Below, piece after piece: positions 17,043 through 25,681 of a stretch of DNA of 59,090 nt. This stretch comes from BOG-908 sp964250925 (GTDB taxonomy: Bacteria; Pseudomonadota; Alphaproteobacteria; Acetobacterales; Acetobacteraceae): assembly GCA_964250925.1 (NCBI GenBank), contig CAXUHU010000010.1, positions 1 through 59,090 on the forward strand, in the 5' to 3' direction. The number at the start of each line of letters is the position of its first letter. Position 1 is the first letter of the stretch. The position numbers and the translations under genes were made by a program. The notes under the pieces are model-generated. The model was not told the DNA's origin, made no database searches, and worked only from the letters and a program-made list of their open reading frames with translations.

Positions 17043-18215
17043 CTAATGCCGTGCGAGCAACATGGCGCCAGCTAGCGGTCCGCCACCCATGCCACAAACA
17101 GCGACACGCGCCTGCGCCACCTGGCGGCCTTCGCCCTCGCCCCAGAGTTGTACGCACGCCTCGTGCAGAAGGCCGAAACCATGGAGCCGGCCCGCTGAAA
17201 GCTGGCCGCCGCCCGTATTGACCGGGTAGCGGCCGCCGATCCGGATGTTACCATCCGCGATAAAGTCTTTCGCCTCGCCCCGTCCGCAAAAGCCGAACGC
17301 TTCCAGCCACAACGGCACTTGAATGCTGAAGCCATCGTACAATGACGACACGTCAACGTCGGAAGGTTTGATATCCGTACGGTTCCACATGTCGGCCGCT
17401 GCATCGTGAGCCGCCATTCGCGTCATGTCCGGTTGCTGGTCCCAGGTTTCTGCATAGTTCATGGCAGCGCCGAAAGCCTCGATATGTATAGGCGGTTTGC
17501 GACGATCGGCGGCCGCGTCCAAAGCCGAGACGATGACGACGCAAGCTCCGTCGATCGGGGTGTCGCAGTCGAACAAGCCAAGCGGGGTCGTGATCATCCG
17601 CGCGCTCATGTAATCTTCGTGCGTAAGCGGCACCCGATACAGCGCACGCGGGTTGTGCAGGGCATTTTGCCGCTGGCTGACGGCCACCATGCCCAGGTGT
17701 TCTCGAGTCATGCCGAATTCATGAAAATATCGGGTCGCCGCAAGAGCCATCCAATTCGATGCCGAAATCGCGTTGACCGGCAACAGCCATGATGGCCATC
17801 CGCTGATCCTGTCGGATGTCCCGGACGGCACGCTCGCCCGCTTTTCGGCTGTTTGGGAGGAAGATTCCGTGAGTGCTCGAAAGCACAGAACGTGGCGTGC
17901 CTGCCCTGTCGTCACCGCCATCGCAGCAACCATCAACGGAGCCATCTGGGCCGGGCCCTCCGGAATTGCAGAATGCCAGCGTGTGTTCAGGCCGAGGGCG
18001 TTTCGCACTTCGCCGACACCCAATGGCGACACCCCCGGCGAGCCGGCCGATTTCCCAGGATAAGTGGCAATCCCGTCGATGTCGTCGCGGTGCAGCCCAG
18101 CGTCGGCTAGTGCCTCTACAGCTGCATCGGCAAGATGTTCCATCGCCGGCCGCATCGTCTTCCGGCCGATTTGCGACATCCCTATGCCGGTAATCGCGGC
18201 GCCAGTTCTAGCCAT
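17043..18215 (-). CDS. Ltp2/SCP-x-like thiolase-fold aldolase
   Basis: About 390 residues with thiolase fold of the lipid-transfer-protein/SCP-x class. The thiolase nucleophile Cys is absent (the region reads EGPAQMAPLMVAAMAV). The C-terminal half has SSLYDGFSIQVPLW and NTGGGQLSAGRLHGFG, where Tyr and His of Ltp2-type aldolases lie. In sterol degradation Ltp2 with a DUF35 partner performs retro-aldol removal of a propionyl unit from a tertiary beta-hydroxyacyl-CoA. The DUF35 gene here is at 9335-9739. ATG at 18215 is chosen because GAGGGAG lies 10 nt before it; a TTG at 18233 overlaps the preceding stop. Coupled to the double CaiB gene upstream. Confidence 0.85.
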   Translation of the reverse strand: MARTGAAITGIGMSQIGRKTMRPAMEHLADAAVEALADAGLHRDDIDGIATYPGKSAGSPGVSPLGVGEVRNALGLNTRWHSAIPEGPAQMAPLMVAAMAVTTGQARHVLCFRALTESSSQTAEKRASVPSGTSDRISGWPSWLLPVNAISASNWMALAATRYFHEFGMTREHLGMVAVSQRQNALHNPRALYRVPLTHEDYMSARMITTPLGLFDCDTPIDGACVVIVSALDAAADRRKPPIHIEAFGAAMNYAETWDQQPDMTRMAAHDAAADMWNRTDIKPSDVDVSSLYDGFSIQVPLWLEAFGFCGRGEAKDFIADGNIRIGGRYPVNTGGGQLSAGRLHGFGLLHEACVQLWGEGEGRQVAQARVAVCGMGGGPLAGAMLLARH

Positions 18216-18229
18216 ACGAAACTGCTCCC

Positions 18230-20485
18230 TCAAGCCTGCGGCGGCGCACAGGCGATCAACTGCCGCGCTTGCATGGCATCCACCTCGTTTTCGTCGAATC
18301 CGAGTTCACGCAGTATTTCGACACTGTGCTGGCCAATGAGCGGTGGTGCACGGTCCAGTTTCGCGGTCATTCCATTAAAGCTCATGAAGCTTCCAATCTG
18401 CTCGAACGCGCCGTACACGGGGTGCGGGTAGCAGGCGACAAGCTCGGCAGCCCGGTTGGCGGGATCGTTCAGAAACGCCTCGCGTTGATTTTCCAGCGCA
18501 CGCACCGCCACGCCACCGCACCGGGATGCCAATGCCAGAACCTGCTGCACGGTCAGATCTGCGACCGTCGCCTCAGCCTGTTTCGTCTCCCGGACGCCAA
18601 GGCTGTCGAGGAACTTAGCATGGACGTCCGTCCCCTCCGTCAAGACCATCGTCCAGCCGTCTGCGCAGCGATAAAGACGTCGCTGGTCGGAGGTGCCGAG
18701 CTGCCGATGATCGAGCTTCGGATAAGGCGTCAGCGATCCGTCCGCCAGCATAGCGGTTTCCCGTAACGTCATCAGACCGGCTCCAAGCAACGAGGCGGCC
18801 ACCGCTGTACCGTTGCCAGTCTGGTTTCGCCAATGCAGCGCCAAAACTGTGGCAAGCAGGGATGCGAGCGCGCATTGGTGGTCCATCATGCCGAAACGAT
18901 ACCATACCGGCGGATTTCCTTCGCCCGCACTTTCGTACTCCCAACCGCAGCTAGCTTGGAACAGCTGGTCAAAACCCGGCCAGTCCTTGCGCGGCCCGAC
19001 CGAGCCGTAGGAGCTAACGTGACAGTAGACGATGGCTGGGTTGATGGCTTTGAGCGAAGCGTAATCGAGTCCCAGTTTGCGGGCCGCGGGCATTCGCAGG
19101 TTGTGATGGACGACATCGGCCCATTTTACGAGGCGCTTCAATACCGGCCGGCTATCCGGATTTTTCAGATCCAGTGCCAAGGAACGCTTGCCGCGCTGGC
19201 ACGCTGCGAACGCCCATTCGGCATGCCGCATCATGTCTCCACTGGTCGCCTCAAGCTTGATCACCTCTGCGCCGAGAACGGACATGATCATCGGGGCAAA
19301 CGGCCCCGCTAAGAAATTACCTAGATCAAGAACCTTGATGCCGGCGAGCGGATATTCCGGCGCGGGCCGCGAGCCCTGTGGCACCGGGCGGGGTTGCCAA
19401 CCATCCACCAACGCGCGTGCGTCGTCGCGAAGCGGTGCCGGCCCGCGCACACGCGCTGGCGGATCGAGTTGCATCGGCGATCCCGGCTGCAAGGTGCGCC
19501 CTAGCACCGGATCATCCACGGTTACAACGTAGCCATTCTCGTGCGCTTGGGCATCGCGATACAATGCACCCATCGACAGCACCGGCTGCACGCTGACATC
19601 GTTCGCCCAGAGTTCGTCCAGCCATTCCTGACGCGGTTTCGTCCTGAACACGATGGCGTTAGCGCCGTAGCTGGGCATCACTGGCGCCCCGTTGCGCTCG
19701 GCAACTGCGTTTGCCCGTACGTCCGGATCCAAGGCGGCCAGACCCGCCTTCATTGACGGCGCGTGATCCGGTGAACTCATCACGTGGATCCAATCACCGT
19801 CGCTGCATTGGAACAGGAAGGCGTCGATCTGCTTGTCGTAGCCCTGCAGCAAGCTCTTCGTCGGCTTCTCCGCGCGCGACCACAGCATGATGACCGAGGT
19901 CAGTGCGCCCTGCAGTAGGCTTGTCCCGGTTGAACCACCCGCGCTCGTCCGGTCCTTTATCAACAGGCGAACGACGATGCCGATCGCGGCAAGGTAGCCA
20001 GCGGCCTCGCCGAGTGGAAACCGTAAGAAGTTCGGGCCGTCGCGACCGCTCACCTTCTGCTCGTCGCAAATCCCAGCTTGCGCCATCACCAGCGCGTTGT
20101 CGGCAGGCGTGACGGCGTTCGGATGTCCTTCTGGCCAACTGCCGATATGGCTGTCGATCAGATGGGGAAACCGGTGGCGCAGGTTGGTCGCACGCAAAAA
20201 ACCGCCAAGCAAATCGGGTGTCTGGTCGTGGACGAGAACATCCACCTTGGCGAGCAATCCATCCAGGGTGGTAAGCCCCTCTCGGGTGGACAGGTCGACG
20301 GCGAGCGACCGCTTGCTGCGGTTATGGATCGCGAAAGCGGGGTCGCTGCGTCCGCCGTCACCGTCCACCGGTTCCACCCGGACAACATCCGCCCCTGCCT
20401 CGGCCAGCAGCATGCAGGCTAACGCGCAGGCACGTCCGCAGCCGAGATCGGCGACGCGAAGCCCTTCGAGTATCGACTCACCCAT
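18230..20485 (-). CDS. Tandem (fused) CaiB/BaiF family III CoA-transferase
   Basis: 751 residues, nearly twice the usual 400, holding two CaiB/BaiF domains in one chain. The first (about 1-345) begins LEGLRVADLGCGRACALAC and is more diverged. The second (about 377-745) begins LAGIKVLDLGNFLAGPFAPMIMSVLGAEVIKLE and is closer to the canonical form. Single-domain family members form interlinked dimers, so the fusion may make a pseudo-dimer with unequal sites. In the first domain the region around the catalytic Asp is atypical (GEAAGYLAAIG); the second has FGMMDHQCALASLL there. Likely moves CoA between an intermediate and a donor acid. Lies between the P450 and aldolase genes. Confidence 0.88.
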   Translation of the reverse strand: MGESILEGLRVADLGCGRACALACMLLAEAGADVVRVEPVDGDGGRSDPAFAIHNRSKRSLAVDLSTREGLTTLDGLLAKVDVLVHDQTPDLLGGFLRATNLRHRFPHLIDSHIGSWPEGHPNAVTPADNALVMAQAGICDEQKVSGRDGPNFLRFPLGEAAGYLAAIGIVVRLLIKDRTSAGGSTGTSLLQGALTSVIMLWSRAEKPTKSLLQGYDKQIDAFLFQCSDGDWIHVMSSPDHAPSMKAGLAALDPDVRANAVAERNGAPVMPSYGANAIVFRTKPRQEWLDELWANDVSVQPVLSMGALYRDAQAHENGYVVTVDDPVLGRTLQPGSPMQLDPPARVRGPAPLRDDARALVDGWQPRPVPQGSRPAPEYPLAGIKVLDLGNFLAGPFAPMIMSVLGAEVIKLEATSGDMMRHAEWAFAACQRGKRSLALDLKNPDSRPVLKRLVKWADVVHHNLRMPAARKLGLDYASLKAINPAIVYCHVSSYGSVGPRKDWPGFDQLFQASCGWEYESAGEGNPPVWYRFGMMDHQCALASLLATVLALHWRNQTGNGTAVAASLLGAGLMTLRETAMLADGSLTPYPKLDHRQLGTSDQRRLYRCADGWTMVLTEGTDVHAKFLDSLGVRETKQAEATVADLTVQQVLALASRCGGVAVRALENQREAFLNDPANRAAELVACYPHPVYGAFEQIGSFMSFNGMTAKLDRAPPLIGQHSVEILRELGFDENEVDAMQARQLIACAPPQA

Positions 20486-20521
20486 TGTTCGCTGTCCGGA
20501 TCACGGCTTCGTGTCGCTCAT

Positions 20522-21766
20522 TCAGGCTAAGTCCCATTCGAGTTCGAGATGCTCCACACCGAACACCCCGCCGCCATGCACTTCGAGCGGCGCGCCCGGC
20601 TTCAACCGCCAAGTCGGCACGCGGGCCAGCCACTCACCGAGTGCCACAATGGGTTCTCGCCTCGCCAGGTGCGACCCTAGGCAGAAATGCGGACCATACG
20701 AAAAGCCGAAATGCCGGTTGTCCTTGCGGTCCAGCACGATGTCCAGTGGCTTGTCGAATGCAGCGGGATCAAGGCTTCCGAGTGCACAGACGAGAGCAAT
20801 CCAGTCACCGGCTTTCATCTGCGCGCCACCGACATCGACATCCTGGTTGCACCCCCGATGTACGGTGACGACCGAAAATCGCCTAAGCGGTTCCTCCACT
20901 GCGCGCGGTATCATCGCCGGATTTGCACGGAGTTGCCTTTGCTGTTCCGGATGATCGGCCAAATGATGAAAAAAGAAGCCGAGCGACGATGCGACCGTGT
21001 CCAGCCCGCCAACAAACAGTAGGTAGAGGATACCCATCACTTCGTCATCGGTCAGGCGTCGCCCGTCCAGGTCGGCGTTGACGACAAAGCTGGTTAGGTC
21101 GTCTACCGGAGTTGCCCGCCGCTCTGCCGCAAGTTGCAACAGGTAGTCGCGTATCGCTGTCGCCGCGGCAACCTTCGTTTGGATTGCCGGCGCGTGTAGC
21201 AGGTCGAACTCCCATCTCAGAAAAGTCTCGGTCTTTTCTGAGGGTAGTCCCATCAGCTGCATGAAGATGCTGACCGGAAATGGCCGCCCGAACGCCGCCA
21301 TGAACTCGCATTCGCCTTTGCCGCGCACGGCCTCGATCAGCTCGACTGCACGTGAGGTGACGCCGGGCGCCATTCTGCCGACCGCACCCGGCGATAGCAG
21401 AGGATTGAGCAGCTTGTGAAATTGGGTGTGGGCAGGCGGATCCAGTTCGAGTGGGATCAGGTCCCAACTCTCACCGATCAGGGCGGAAAAGCCGGCTCCG
21501 CCTTTGCTCGAAAACAGGTTCGGACGATTGAGCACGAACCTGGTGTCTTCGGCGTTGGTCAAAACCCACATGCCACCGCCGCCGAGCCGTTGCAGCGTCG
21601 GATTCCAAAACGCGCCCGGGTCTTCGGACAGTCGCGAGGTGGCTATGAATGGGCACTTGGCCATAGCGGGGTCGCCTGCGAAGTCGAACGCCCTAACCCG
21701 GTCTGGCGAGACGTGGGCGGGAAAGCCGGTGTGATTCTGAAAGGCTGCCTGCCGGCTCATGCTCAA
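20522..21766 (-). CDS. Cytochrome P450, second P450cam-like enzyme
   Basis: 414 residues, a clear paralogue of the P450 at 12975-14210: shared stretches include EFMAAFGRPFPV, ILYLLFVGGLDTVASSLGFFF and the C-terminal HGGGVFGVEHLELEWD. I-helix GGLDT is at 253-257, ExxR is EPLR (E292, R295; a Pro inside the motif is uncommon) and the heme Cys is C362 in YGPHFCLGSHLARRE. No ferredoxin gene lies next to it, so it probably uses the putidaredoxin-like protein at 14233. Two related P450s suggest two hydroxylation steps on the same skeleton or a wider substrate range. Confidence 0.93.
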   Translation of the reverse strand: MSMSRQAAFQNHTGFPAHVSPDRVRAFDFAGDPAMAKCPFIATSRLSEDPGAFWNPTLQRLGGGGMWVLTNAEDTRFVLNRPNLFSSKGGAGFSALIGESWDLIPLELDPPAHTQFHKLLNPLLSPGAVGRMAPGVTSRAVELIEAVRGKGECEFMAAFGRPFPVSIFMQLMGLPSEKTETFLRWEFDLLHAPAIQTKVAAATAIRDYLLQLAAERRATPVDDLTSFVVNADLDGRRLTDDEVMGILYLLFVGGLDTVASSLGFFFHHLADHPEQQRQLRANPAMIPRAVEEPLRRFSVVTVHRGCNQDVDVGGAQMKAGDWIALVCALGSLDPAAFDKPLDIVLDRKDNRHFGFSYGPHFCLGSHLARREPIVALGEWLARVPTWRLKPGAPLEVHGGGVFGVEHLELEWDLA

Positions 21767-21790
21767 ATTCCCTTTGCCCCCATTTCGATG

Positions 21791-22642
21791 TCAGCCGCGT
21801 GGCGGGAGCCATTCGCGCACCGGCACGAAAGGCGGCATCCGCAAGCCGCGCCGCAGCCAATTGGCGCCGTCCAGAACGAAAGTATGACCAGAGCAGAACG
21901 CCGCGTAATCCGAGCACAAATATGTCGCAGCCCAGCCCAGTTCATGCACCTGCCCGATGCGCCCGGCCGGTTGACGATTATTCGAATGCTCCAGGTCGAT
22001 TTTCATGTGATCCGGCACGTCATCATGCAGAAACAACCCGGGCGCCAGGCCATTGACGCGTATGTCGTAAGGTCCCCATTCCACCGCCAGCGACTGTGTC
22101 AGGTTGACAACGCCGGCCTTCGCTGCTGCCGAATGCGCAGTACCCGGTCCGCCGGTCCAGGCGTAGGTGGCGGCGATGTTCAGTATCGCTCCGCCGCCAT
22201 CGCAAGCCAGTCGTCGGCGTGCAAACTCCGTCGACATGAAGAACGTGCCATCCAGCACGATGTCGGTCACCGCCCGCCACGCGTTCGGACTCATGTCTTC
22301 GGCAGCGGCCGCGAAGTTGCCGGCCGCGTTGTTGATCAGGATCGTCACCTCGCCGAGTGCTGCCTCGATCGCATCGAAGGCGCGGCTGACAGAAGCTGCG
22401 TCGCGAACATCGCAGGTTACGGCAAAGCCGCGCCCACCCGCGGCTTCAACCGCGGCAACACCGCGCGCCTGCTTGACCGGATCGCGGCTCAAGATAGCCA
22501 CCGCGGCGCCCGCCCGCGCGAATTCGACGGCTATTCCCTTGCCGATTCCACCGCCACCGCCGGTCACCAGCACCACGTCGTGCGCGAAAGTGCCGGGCGG
22601 CAGCATGGTGGCGCCCAGTTTGGGGGCAGCCCGCGTCGGCAT
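21791..22642 (-). CDS. SDR of the 2,4-dienoyl-CoA reductase type
   Basis: 283 residues. TGGGGGIG cofactor loop and NNAAGNFA are present. As in the SDR at 7023, YxxxK is replaced by SAAAK and a Tyr (ATYAWTGG) lies 15 residues before the Lys, the geometry of 2,4-dienoyl-CoA reductases. Probably reduces a conjugated dienoyl-CoA, allowing beta-oxidation to pass an existing double bond. The start codon follows the hydratase stop with no gap (TAG then ATG). The next gene downstream is the P450 at 20522. Paralogy with the 7023 gene is evident, but here no pseudo-SDR partner follows. Confidence 0.87.
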   Translation of the reverse strand: MPTRAAPKLGATMLPPGTFAHDVVLVTGGGGGIGKGIAVEFARAGAAVAILSRDPVKQARGVAAVEAAGGRGFAVTCDVRDAASVSRAFDAIEAALGEVTILINNAAGNFAAAAEDMSPNAWRAVTDIVLDGTFFMSTEFARRRLACDGGGAILNIAATYAWTGGPGTAHSAAAKAGVVNLTQSLAVEWGPYDIRVNGLAPGLFLHDDVPDHMKIDLEHSNNRQPAGRIGQVHELGWAATYLCSDYAAFCSGHTFVLDGANWLRRGLRMPPFVPVREWLPPRG

Positions 22643-23455
22643 CTACCGGCCGCCATACTGCGCGGGCCGCTGTTCGCGGACAGCAGCACGGGCTTCTGCA
22701 TAGTCTTCGGTGGCAAAGAGCGCTGTTTGCGCCATCAATTCCAAACTGATTCCCGAACGTACACGTTCACCCCAAGCATGATCGACAAGCTGCTTGCCCA
22801 TCGCGAGGGCAATCGGCGGGCCGGCTGCAATGTCGCGCGCAAGTGCGAACGCGGCATCCTGCAAATCATCGCGGGACGTCACCATATCGACGGCGCCCCA
22901 CTGCTCTGCCTGACGCGCGGTCATCGGTCGACCGCTCAGGATGAGCAGCTTCGTGCGCGCAGGGCCGATCAATACCGACAGCACCTGGCTGGCGCCGGTG
23001 TCCGGCAACAGGCCGTAGCGTATCTCGGGCATCCGGAACAGCGCATCGTCGGATGCCACGCGCATGTCAGCTGCCAAAGCAACCTCGAAACCGCCGCCGA
23101 CCGCATGGCCCTGAACTGCTGCAACCACCGGCTTGTGGGCGGCCATCAGCGACAGGTTACGTTGCTGCGCGCGACGGACATGTTCGAAATTGCTTTCACC
23201 GCCGCGCCGATGCCCCAGTTCGCCCGTATCGCGTCCCGCACTGAAGGCGCGGCCCTCGGCACGGATCAGGATGGCCCGCACTGCATCGTTGCGCAGTACG
23301 CCGTCGATCGCCGCATCCAATTCATCGGTCATCGTGTCGTTGAACGCGTTCAGCTTCTCCGGCCGGTTGAGCGTGACGATGCCCACGTGCTCTCGTATTT
23401 CGGTGAGTACAAATCCACTCATGCGCATTTTTCCGCTCTGCAGGCTCGTCGTCAT
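22643..23455 (-). CDS. Enoyl-CoA hydratase/isomerase family protein
   Basis: About 270 residues of crotonase fold. The oxyanion-hole segment GRAFSAGRDTGEL and HAVGGGFEVALAADM carry one catalytic Glu; the second position is PDTG instead of PGxGG, so activity may be isomerase or another crotonase reaction rather than plain hydration. Start chosen at the ATG 4 nt after the dehydrogenase stop; a second ATG at 23428 also suits. Coupled at its end to the dienoyl-CoA-type SDR. Probably acts on the product of the dehydrogenase pair upstream. Confidence 0.88.
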   Translation of the reverse strand: MTTSLQSGKMRMSGFVLTEIREHVGIVTLNRPEKLNAFNDTMTDELDAAIDGVLRNDAVRAILIRAEGRAFSAGRDTGELGHRRGGESNFEHVRRAQQRNLSLMAAHKPVVAAVQGHAVGGGFEVALAADMRVASDDALFRMPEIRYGLLPDTGASQVLSVLIGPARTKLLILSGRPMTARQAEQWGAVDMVTSRDDLQDAAFALARDIAAGPPIALAMGKQLVDHAWGERVRSGISLELMAQTALFATEDYAEARAAVREQRPAQYGGR

Positions 23456-23459
23456 AGGG

Positions 23460-24422
23460 CTACGCCGCAACCTGGTCGGCGATCATGGCTCGGGTACCGG
23501 CTACCGGCCAAAGCTCATCGGCCAGGGCCAGGGCGGCAGCGTGCGCACCGCCCAGTTCGCCTTGCAGCGCACGCAACCGGTGCGTCCATAGGTGCAGGCT
23601 GTGCTCGTTGGTCACCCCCAGGCCGCCATTGAACTGGTGCAGATCAAAGGCGAGTTTTCCCGCGTGCCTCTGTGCTACGTTCGCCGCGACATTTGCGGCC
23701 ATGTCGCTGCCTTTCCATGCCGCATACAGCGCCGTGTAACGCATGCCTCGTGCGAGCTGGTGGTTTTGCGCGAGACGATGCTGCACCGCCTGGAACGATC
23801 CGATCGGCCGGCCGAAGGCGTGGCGCTGTTTGACGTAATCGATGGTGAAGGCAACCGCGCGCTCCGCAGCACCGGCAAATTCCACCGCCAACGCGATGCG
23901 CGCCCATCGCCGTGCCAGTACACGCGCAGCCTGCCCCAGTGAACGTCCACCCCGAACCACGTCCCTGGCGATCAGCCGGCCATATGGATAAGCCAAGATC
24001 GTTTCCACCTCCTGCACGTCGCCAGCCGCGAGGTCGACGAGAACCAGGTCGTTGCCTGTATCAATCAGCGCGTGGTGCGCCACCGCAAGAAAGCGGACAG
24101 CTTTGTTCCGATCACCGGAGATGTATGCCACAGGCCCGTTCGGTGTGCCGTCCAGAACCGCCGGCCAAACTAGCGCTGAAGTCGCCACTTCCACGGCGCA
24201 CGGGCTATGGGCGGCCGTCATGGCAACGAGCCCTGCTTCCAACGTGGACAGACCGTGTGAAGCCACGTCCAGAAAACCAGCATCACGCAAAGCGAGTTGC
24301 AATGCCGGGCGATAGCAGCAGAACGACCGGCGTTCGGCCGCCGTCAGGTCCTCGTAGGGTCGCATCGCCGCCTGCAGGCCAGACACAAGCGCCTGCTGAT
24401 CTGCCGAAAGGTCAAAATCCAT
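23460..24422 (-). CDS. Acyl-CoA dehydrogenase, small subunit without FAD motif (FadE-like pair)
   Basis: 320 residues, shorter than usual. The N-terminal half is reduced and the FAD-contacting SEPGAGSD motif of the middle domain is missing, while the C-terminal helical domain is intact (DYVKQRHAFGRPIGSFQAVQHRLA and FNGGLGVTNEHSLHLWTHRL). This is the pattern of one partner in alpha2beta2 acyl-CoA dehydrogenases such as ChsE1-ChsE2 or FadE28-FadE29 in steroid degradation. Its ATG is 1 nt after the stop of the partner at 24424. Role: with its partner, dehydrogenation of a bulky acyl-CoA. Confidence 0.87.
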   Translation of the reverse strand: MDFDLSADQQALVSGLQAAMRPYEDLTAAERRSFCCYRPALQLALRDAGFLDVASHGLSTLEAGLVAMTAAHSPCAVEVATSALVWPAVLDGTPNGPVAYISGDRNKAVRFLAVAHHALIDTGNDLVLVDLAAGDVQEVETILAYPYGRLIARDVVRGGRSLGQAARVLARRWARIALAVEFAGAAERAVAFTIDYVKQRHAFGRPIGSFQAVQHRLAQNHQLARGMRYTALYAAWKGSDMAANVAANVAQRHAGKLAFDLHQFNGGLGVTNEHSLHLWTHRLRALQGELGGAHAAALALADELWPVAGTRAMIADQVAA

Positions 24423-24423
24423 C

Positions 24424-25560
24424 TCAGGCGGCCCTGGGCAGGCCGAGACCCTGTTGCGCGATCAGGTTCAGCTGAAGCTCGTAAGTCCCCGCAGCAATCG
24501 TCGCTGATATGTTTCCCCGGTAGAACGCGTTGAGCTTTTGATCGCCGCCGGTCAGGCAATCCGGCGTGTAGGCCATCAGGAAGTCGCTCAGCTCGGTGCA
24601 GGCTTCGGCGGCCGCTATGCGGGCAATGTTGCCGTCCGTCGTCGGCGGCGTATTCTTCGCGCGCTGGTCCACGACGAGATAGGTGAGCAGGCGGGCTGCC
24701 TCGAAACCGGCGACGATGCCCGCGGCTCGCGCACGCGCAATGTCGTCGAACCTGGCTTCGCGTCGCAACTGTTGCACCGCGCGTTCGAGCACCTCTCGGC
24801 CGACATGGTAACGAGGAATGCCGACCCGTTCGAGACTTAGCGCATAGAGCACGATGTCCCAGGCCCGGCTCTCTTCGCCCAGCATCGCGCTCGCTGGCAC
24901 TTCGACGTCGGTGAAGAACACCTCGTTCAGATGGCCGTCTTCCACTAGGCCCGGGAACGGCCGCACATCGATCCCTGGAGTCGACATTGGCAGCAGCAGG
25001 ATGGAAACGTCCTTGCGGCCCAAACCAGTGCGCACGAGCAGAAAGCACCAATCCGCGCACGCGGCGTAGCTGGTCCAAATCTTTTGGCCGTTGACGATGT
25101 AGGTGTCGCCGCGGCGCTCGGCCTTCGTCTTCAATGCAGCCAGATCGGTGCCTGCTCCCGGCTCAGAATAGCATTGGCACCAGATGACGCTGCCCGCGGC
25201 GATGCGCCCCAGGTGTTCGTGCTGCTGCTGCTGGGTGCCGTAGCGCATCAGCGTGGGCCCGATCCAGTTGACGTTCATGTACTGCGGCCCGCGCGGCTCG
25301 CCCACGCTCTTCATCTCTTCGGCGAGAATGAACTGCTCCCAAGGGCTCGCATCGCGTCCGCCGCGCACGGCTGGCCAATGTGGAACGAGTAGGCCACGGT
25401 CTGCCAGGGCGCGGGCAAACAACCGTGAGTAGTCGATCTGACGTGCCGATCCCATGCCGTCCCGTGAGATATCGGCCCAGTCGTCCGGCAGCAGATCTTC
25501 CAGCGCATCCCGCACCTGAAGACGGTAAACGTCCTGCGCCGGCGTCCAGCCAAACTCCAC
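24424..25560 (-). CDS. Acyl-CoA dehydrogenase, FAD-motif subunit (FadE-like pair)
   Basis: 378 residues, full-length acyl-CoA dehydrogenase with QCYSEPGAGTDLA and GQKIWTSYA in the middle beta-domain for FAD, and a C-terminal QLNLIAQQGLGLPR. First gene of the minus operon ending at the Ltp2-like gene. It is co-translated with the smaller partner at 23460. Together they would form a heterotetramer with FAD at the interface and oxidise a ring- or side-chain-derived acyl-CoA to the 2-enoyl-CoA. Divergent from the SDR at 25682. Confidence 0.92.
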   Translation of the reverse strand: MEFGWTPAQDVYRLQVRDALEDLLPDDWADISRDGMGSARQIDYSRLFARALADRGLLVPHWPAVRGGRDASPWEQFILAEEMKSVGEPRGPQYMNVNWIGPTLMRYGTQQQQHEHLGRIAAGSVIWCQCYSEPGAGTDLAALKTKAERRGDTYIVNGQKIWTSYAACADWCFLLVRTGLGRKDVSILLLPMSTPGIDVRPFPGLVEDGHLNEVFFTDVEVPASAMLGEESRAWDIVLYALSLERVGIPRYHVGREVLERAVQQLRREARFDDIARARAAGIVAGFEAARLLTYLVVDQRAKNTPPTTDGNIARIAAAEACTELSDFLMAYTPDCLTGGDQKLNAFYRGNISATIAAGTYELQLNLIAQQGLGLPRAA

Positions 25561-25630
25561 GACAGTTTCCTCGCCCGGATCGCCACCAAACTATGACGCC
25601 GCAGTCAGGCAGGCAACCCAGTTGTTTAAC

Positions 25631-25643
25631 CTAGGGCGATATG
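25631..25643 (+). promoter_or_regulatory. Candidate operator, copy 5 (CTAGG-GCG-ATATG)
   Basis: Preceded by TAAC, so TAACCTAG (25627-25634) is shared exactly with copy 9. Sits in the divergent region 39 nt before the SDR start. Right arm is weak. Confidence 0.35.
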
Positions 25644-25681
25644 TCAGTGCTGCGCCTCGTGCGGCTGATCTGGAGTGTGTA

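Noticed and set aside
21416..23632. A 738-codon plus-strand open frame opposite the P450, SDR and hydratase genes
   Set aside because: No domain, Arg/His/Gln-rich shadow composition; the minus-strand genes have complete motifs.
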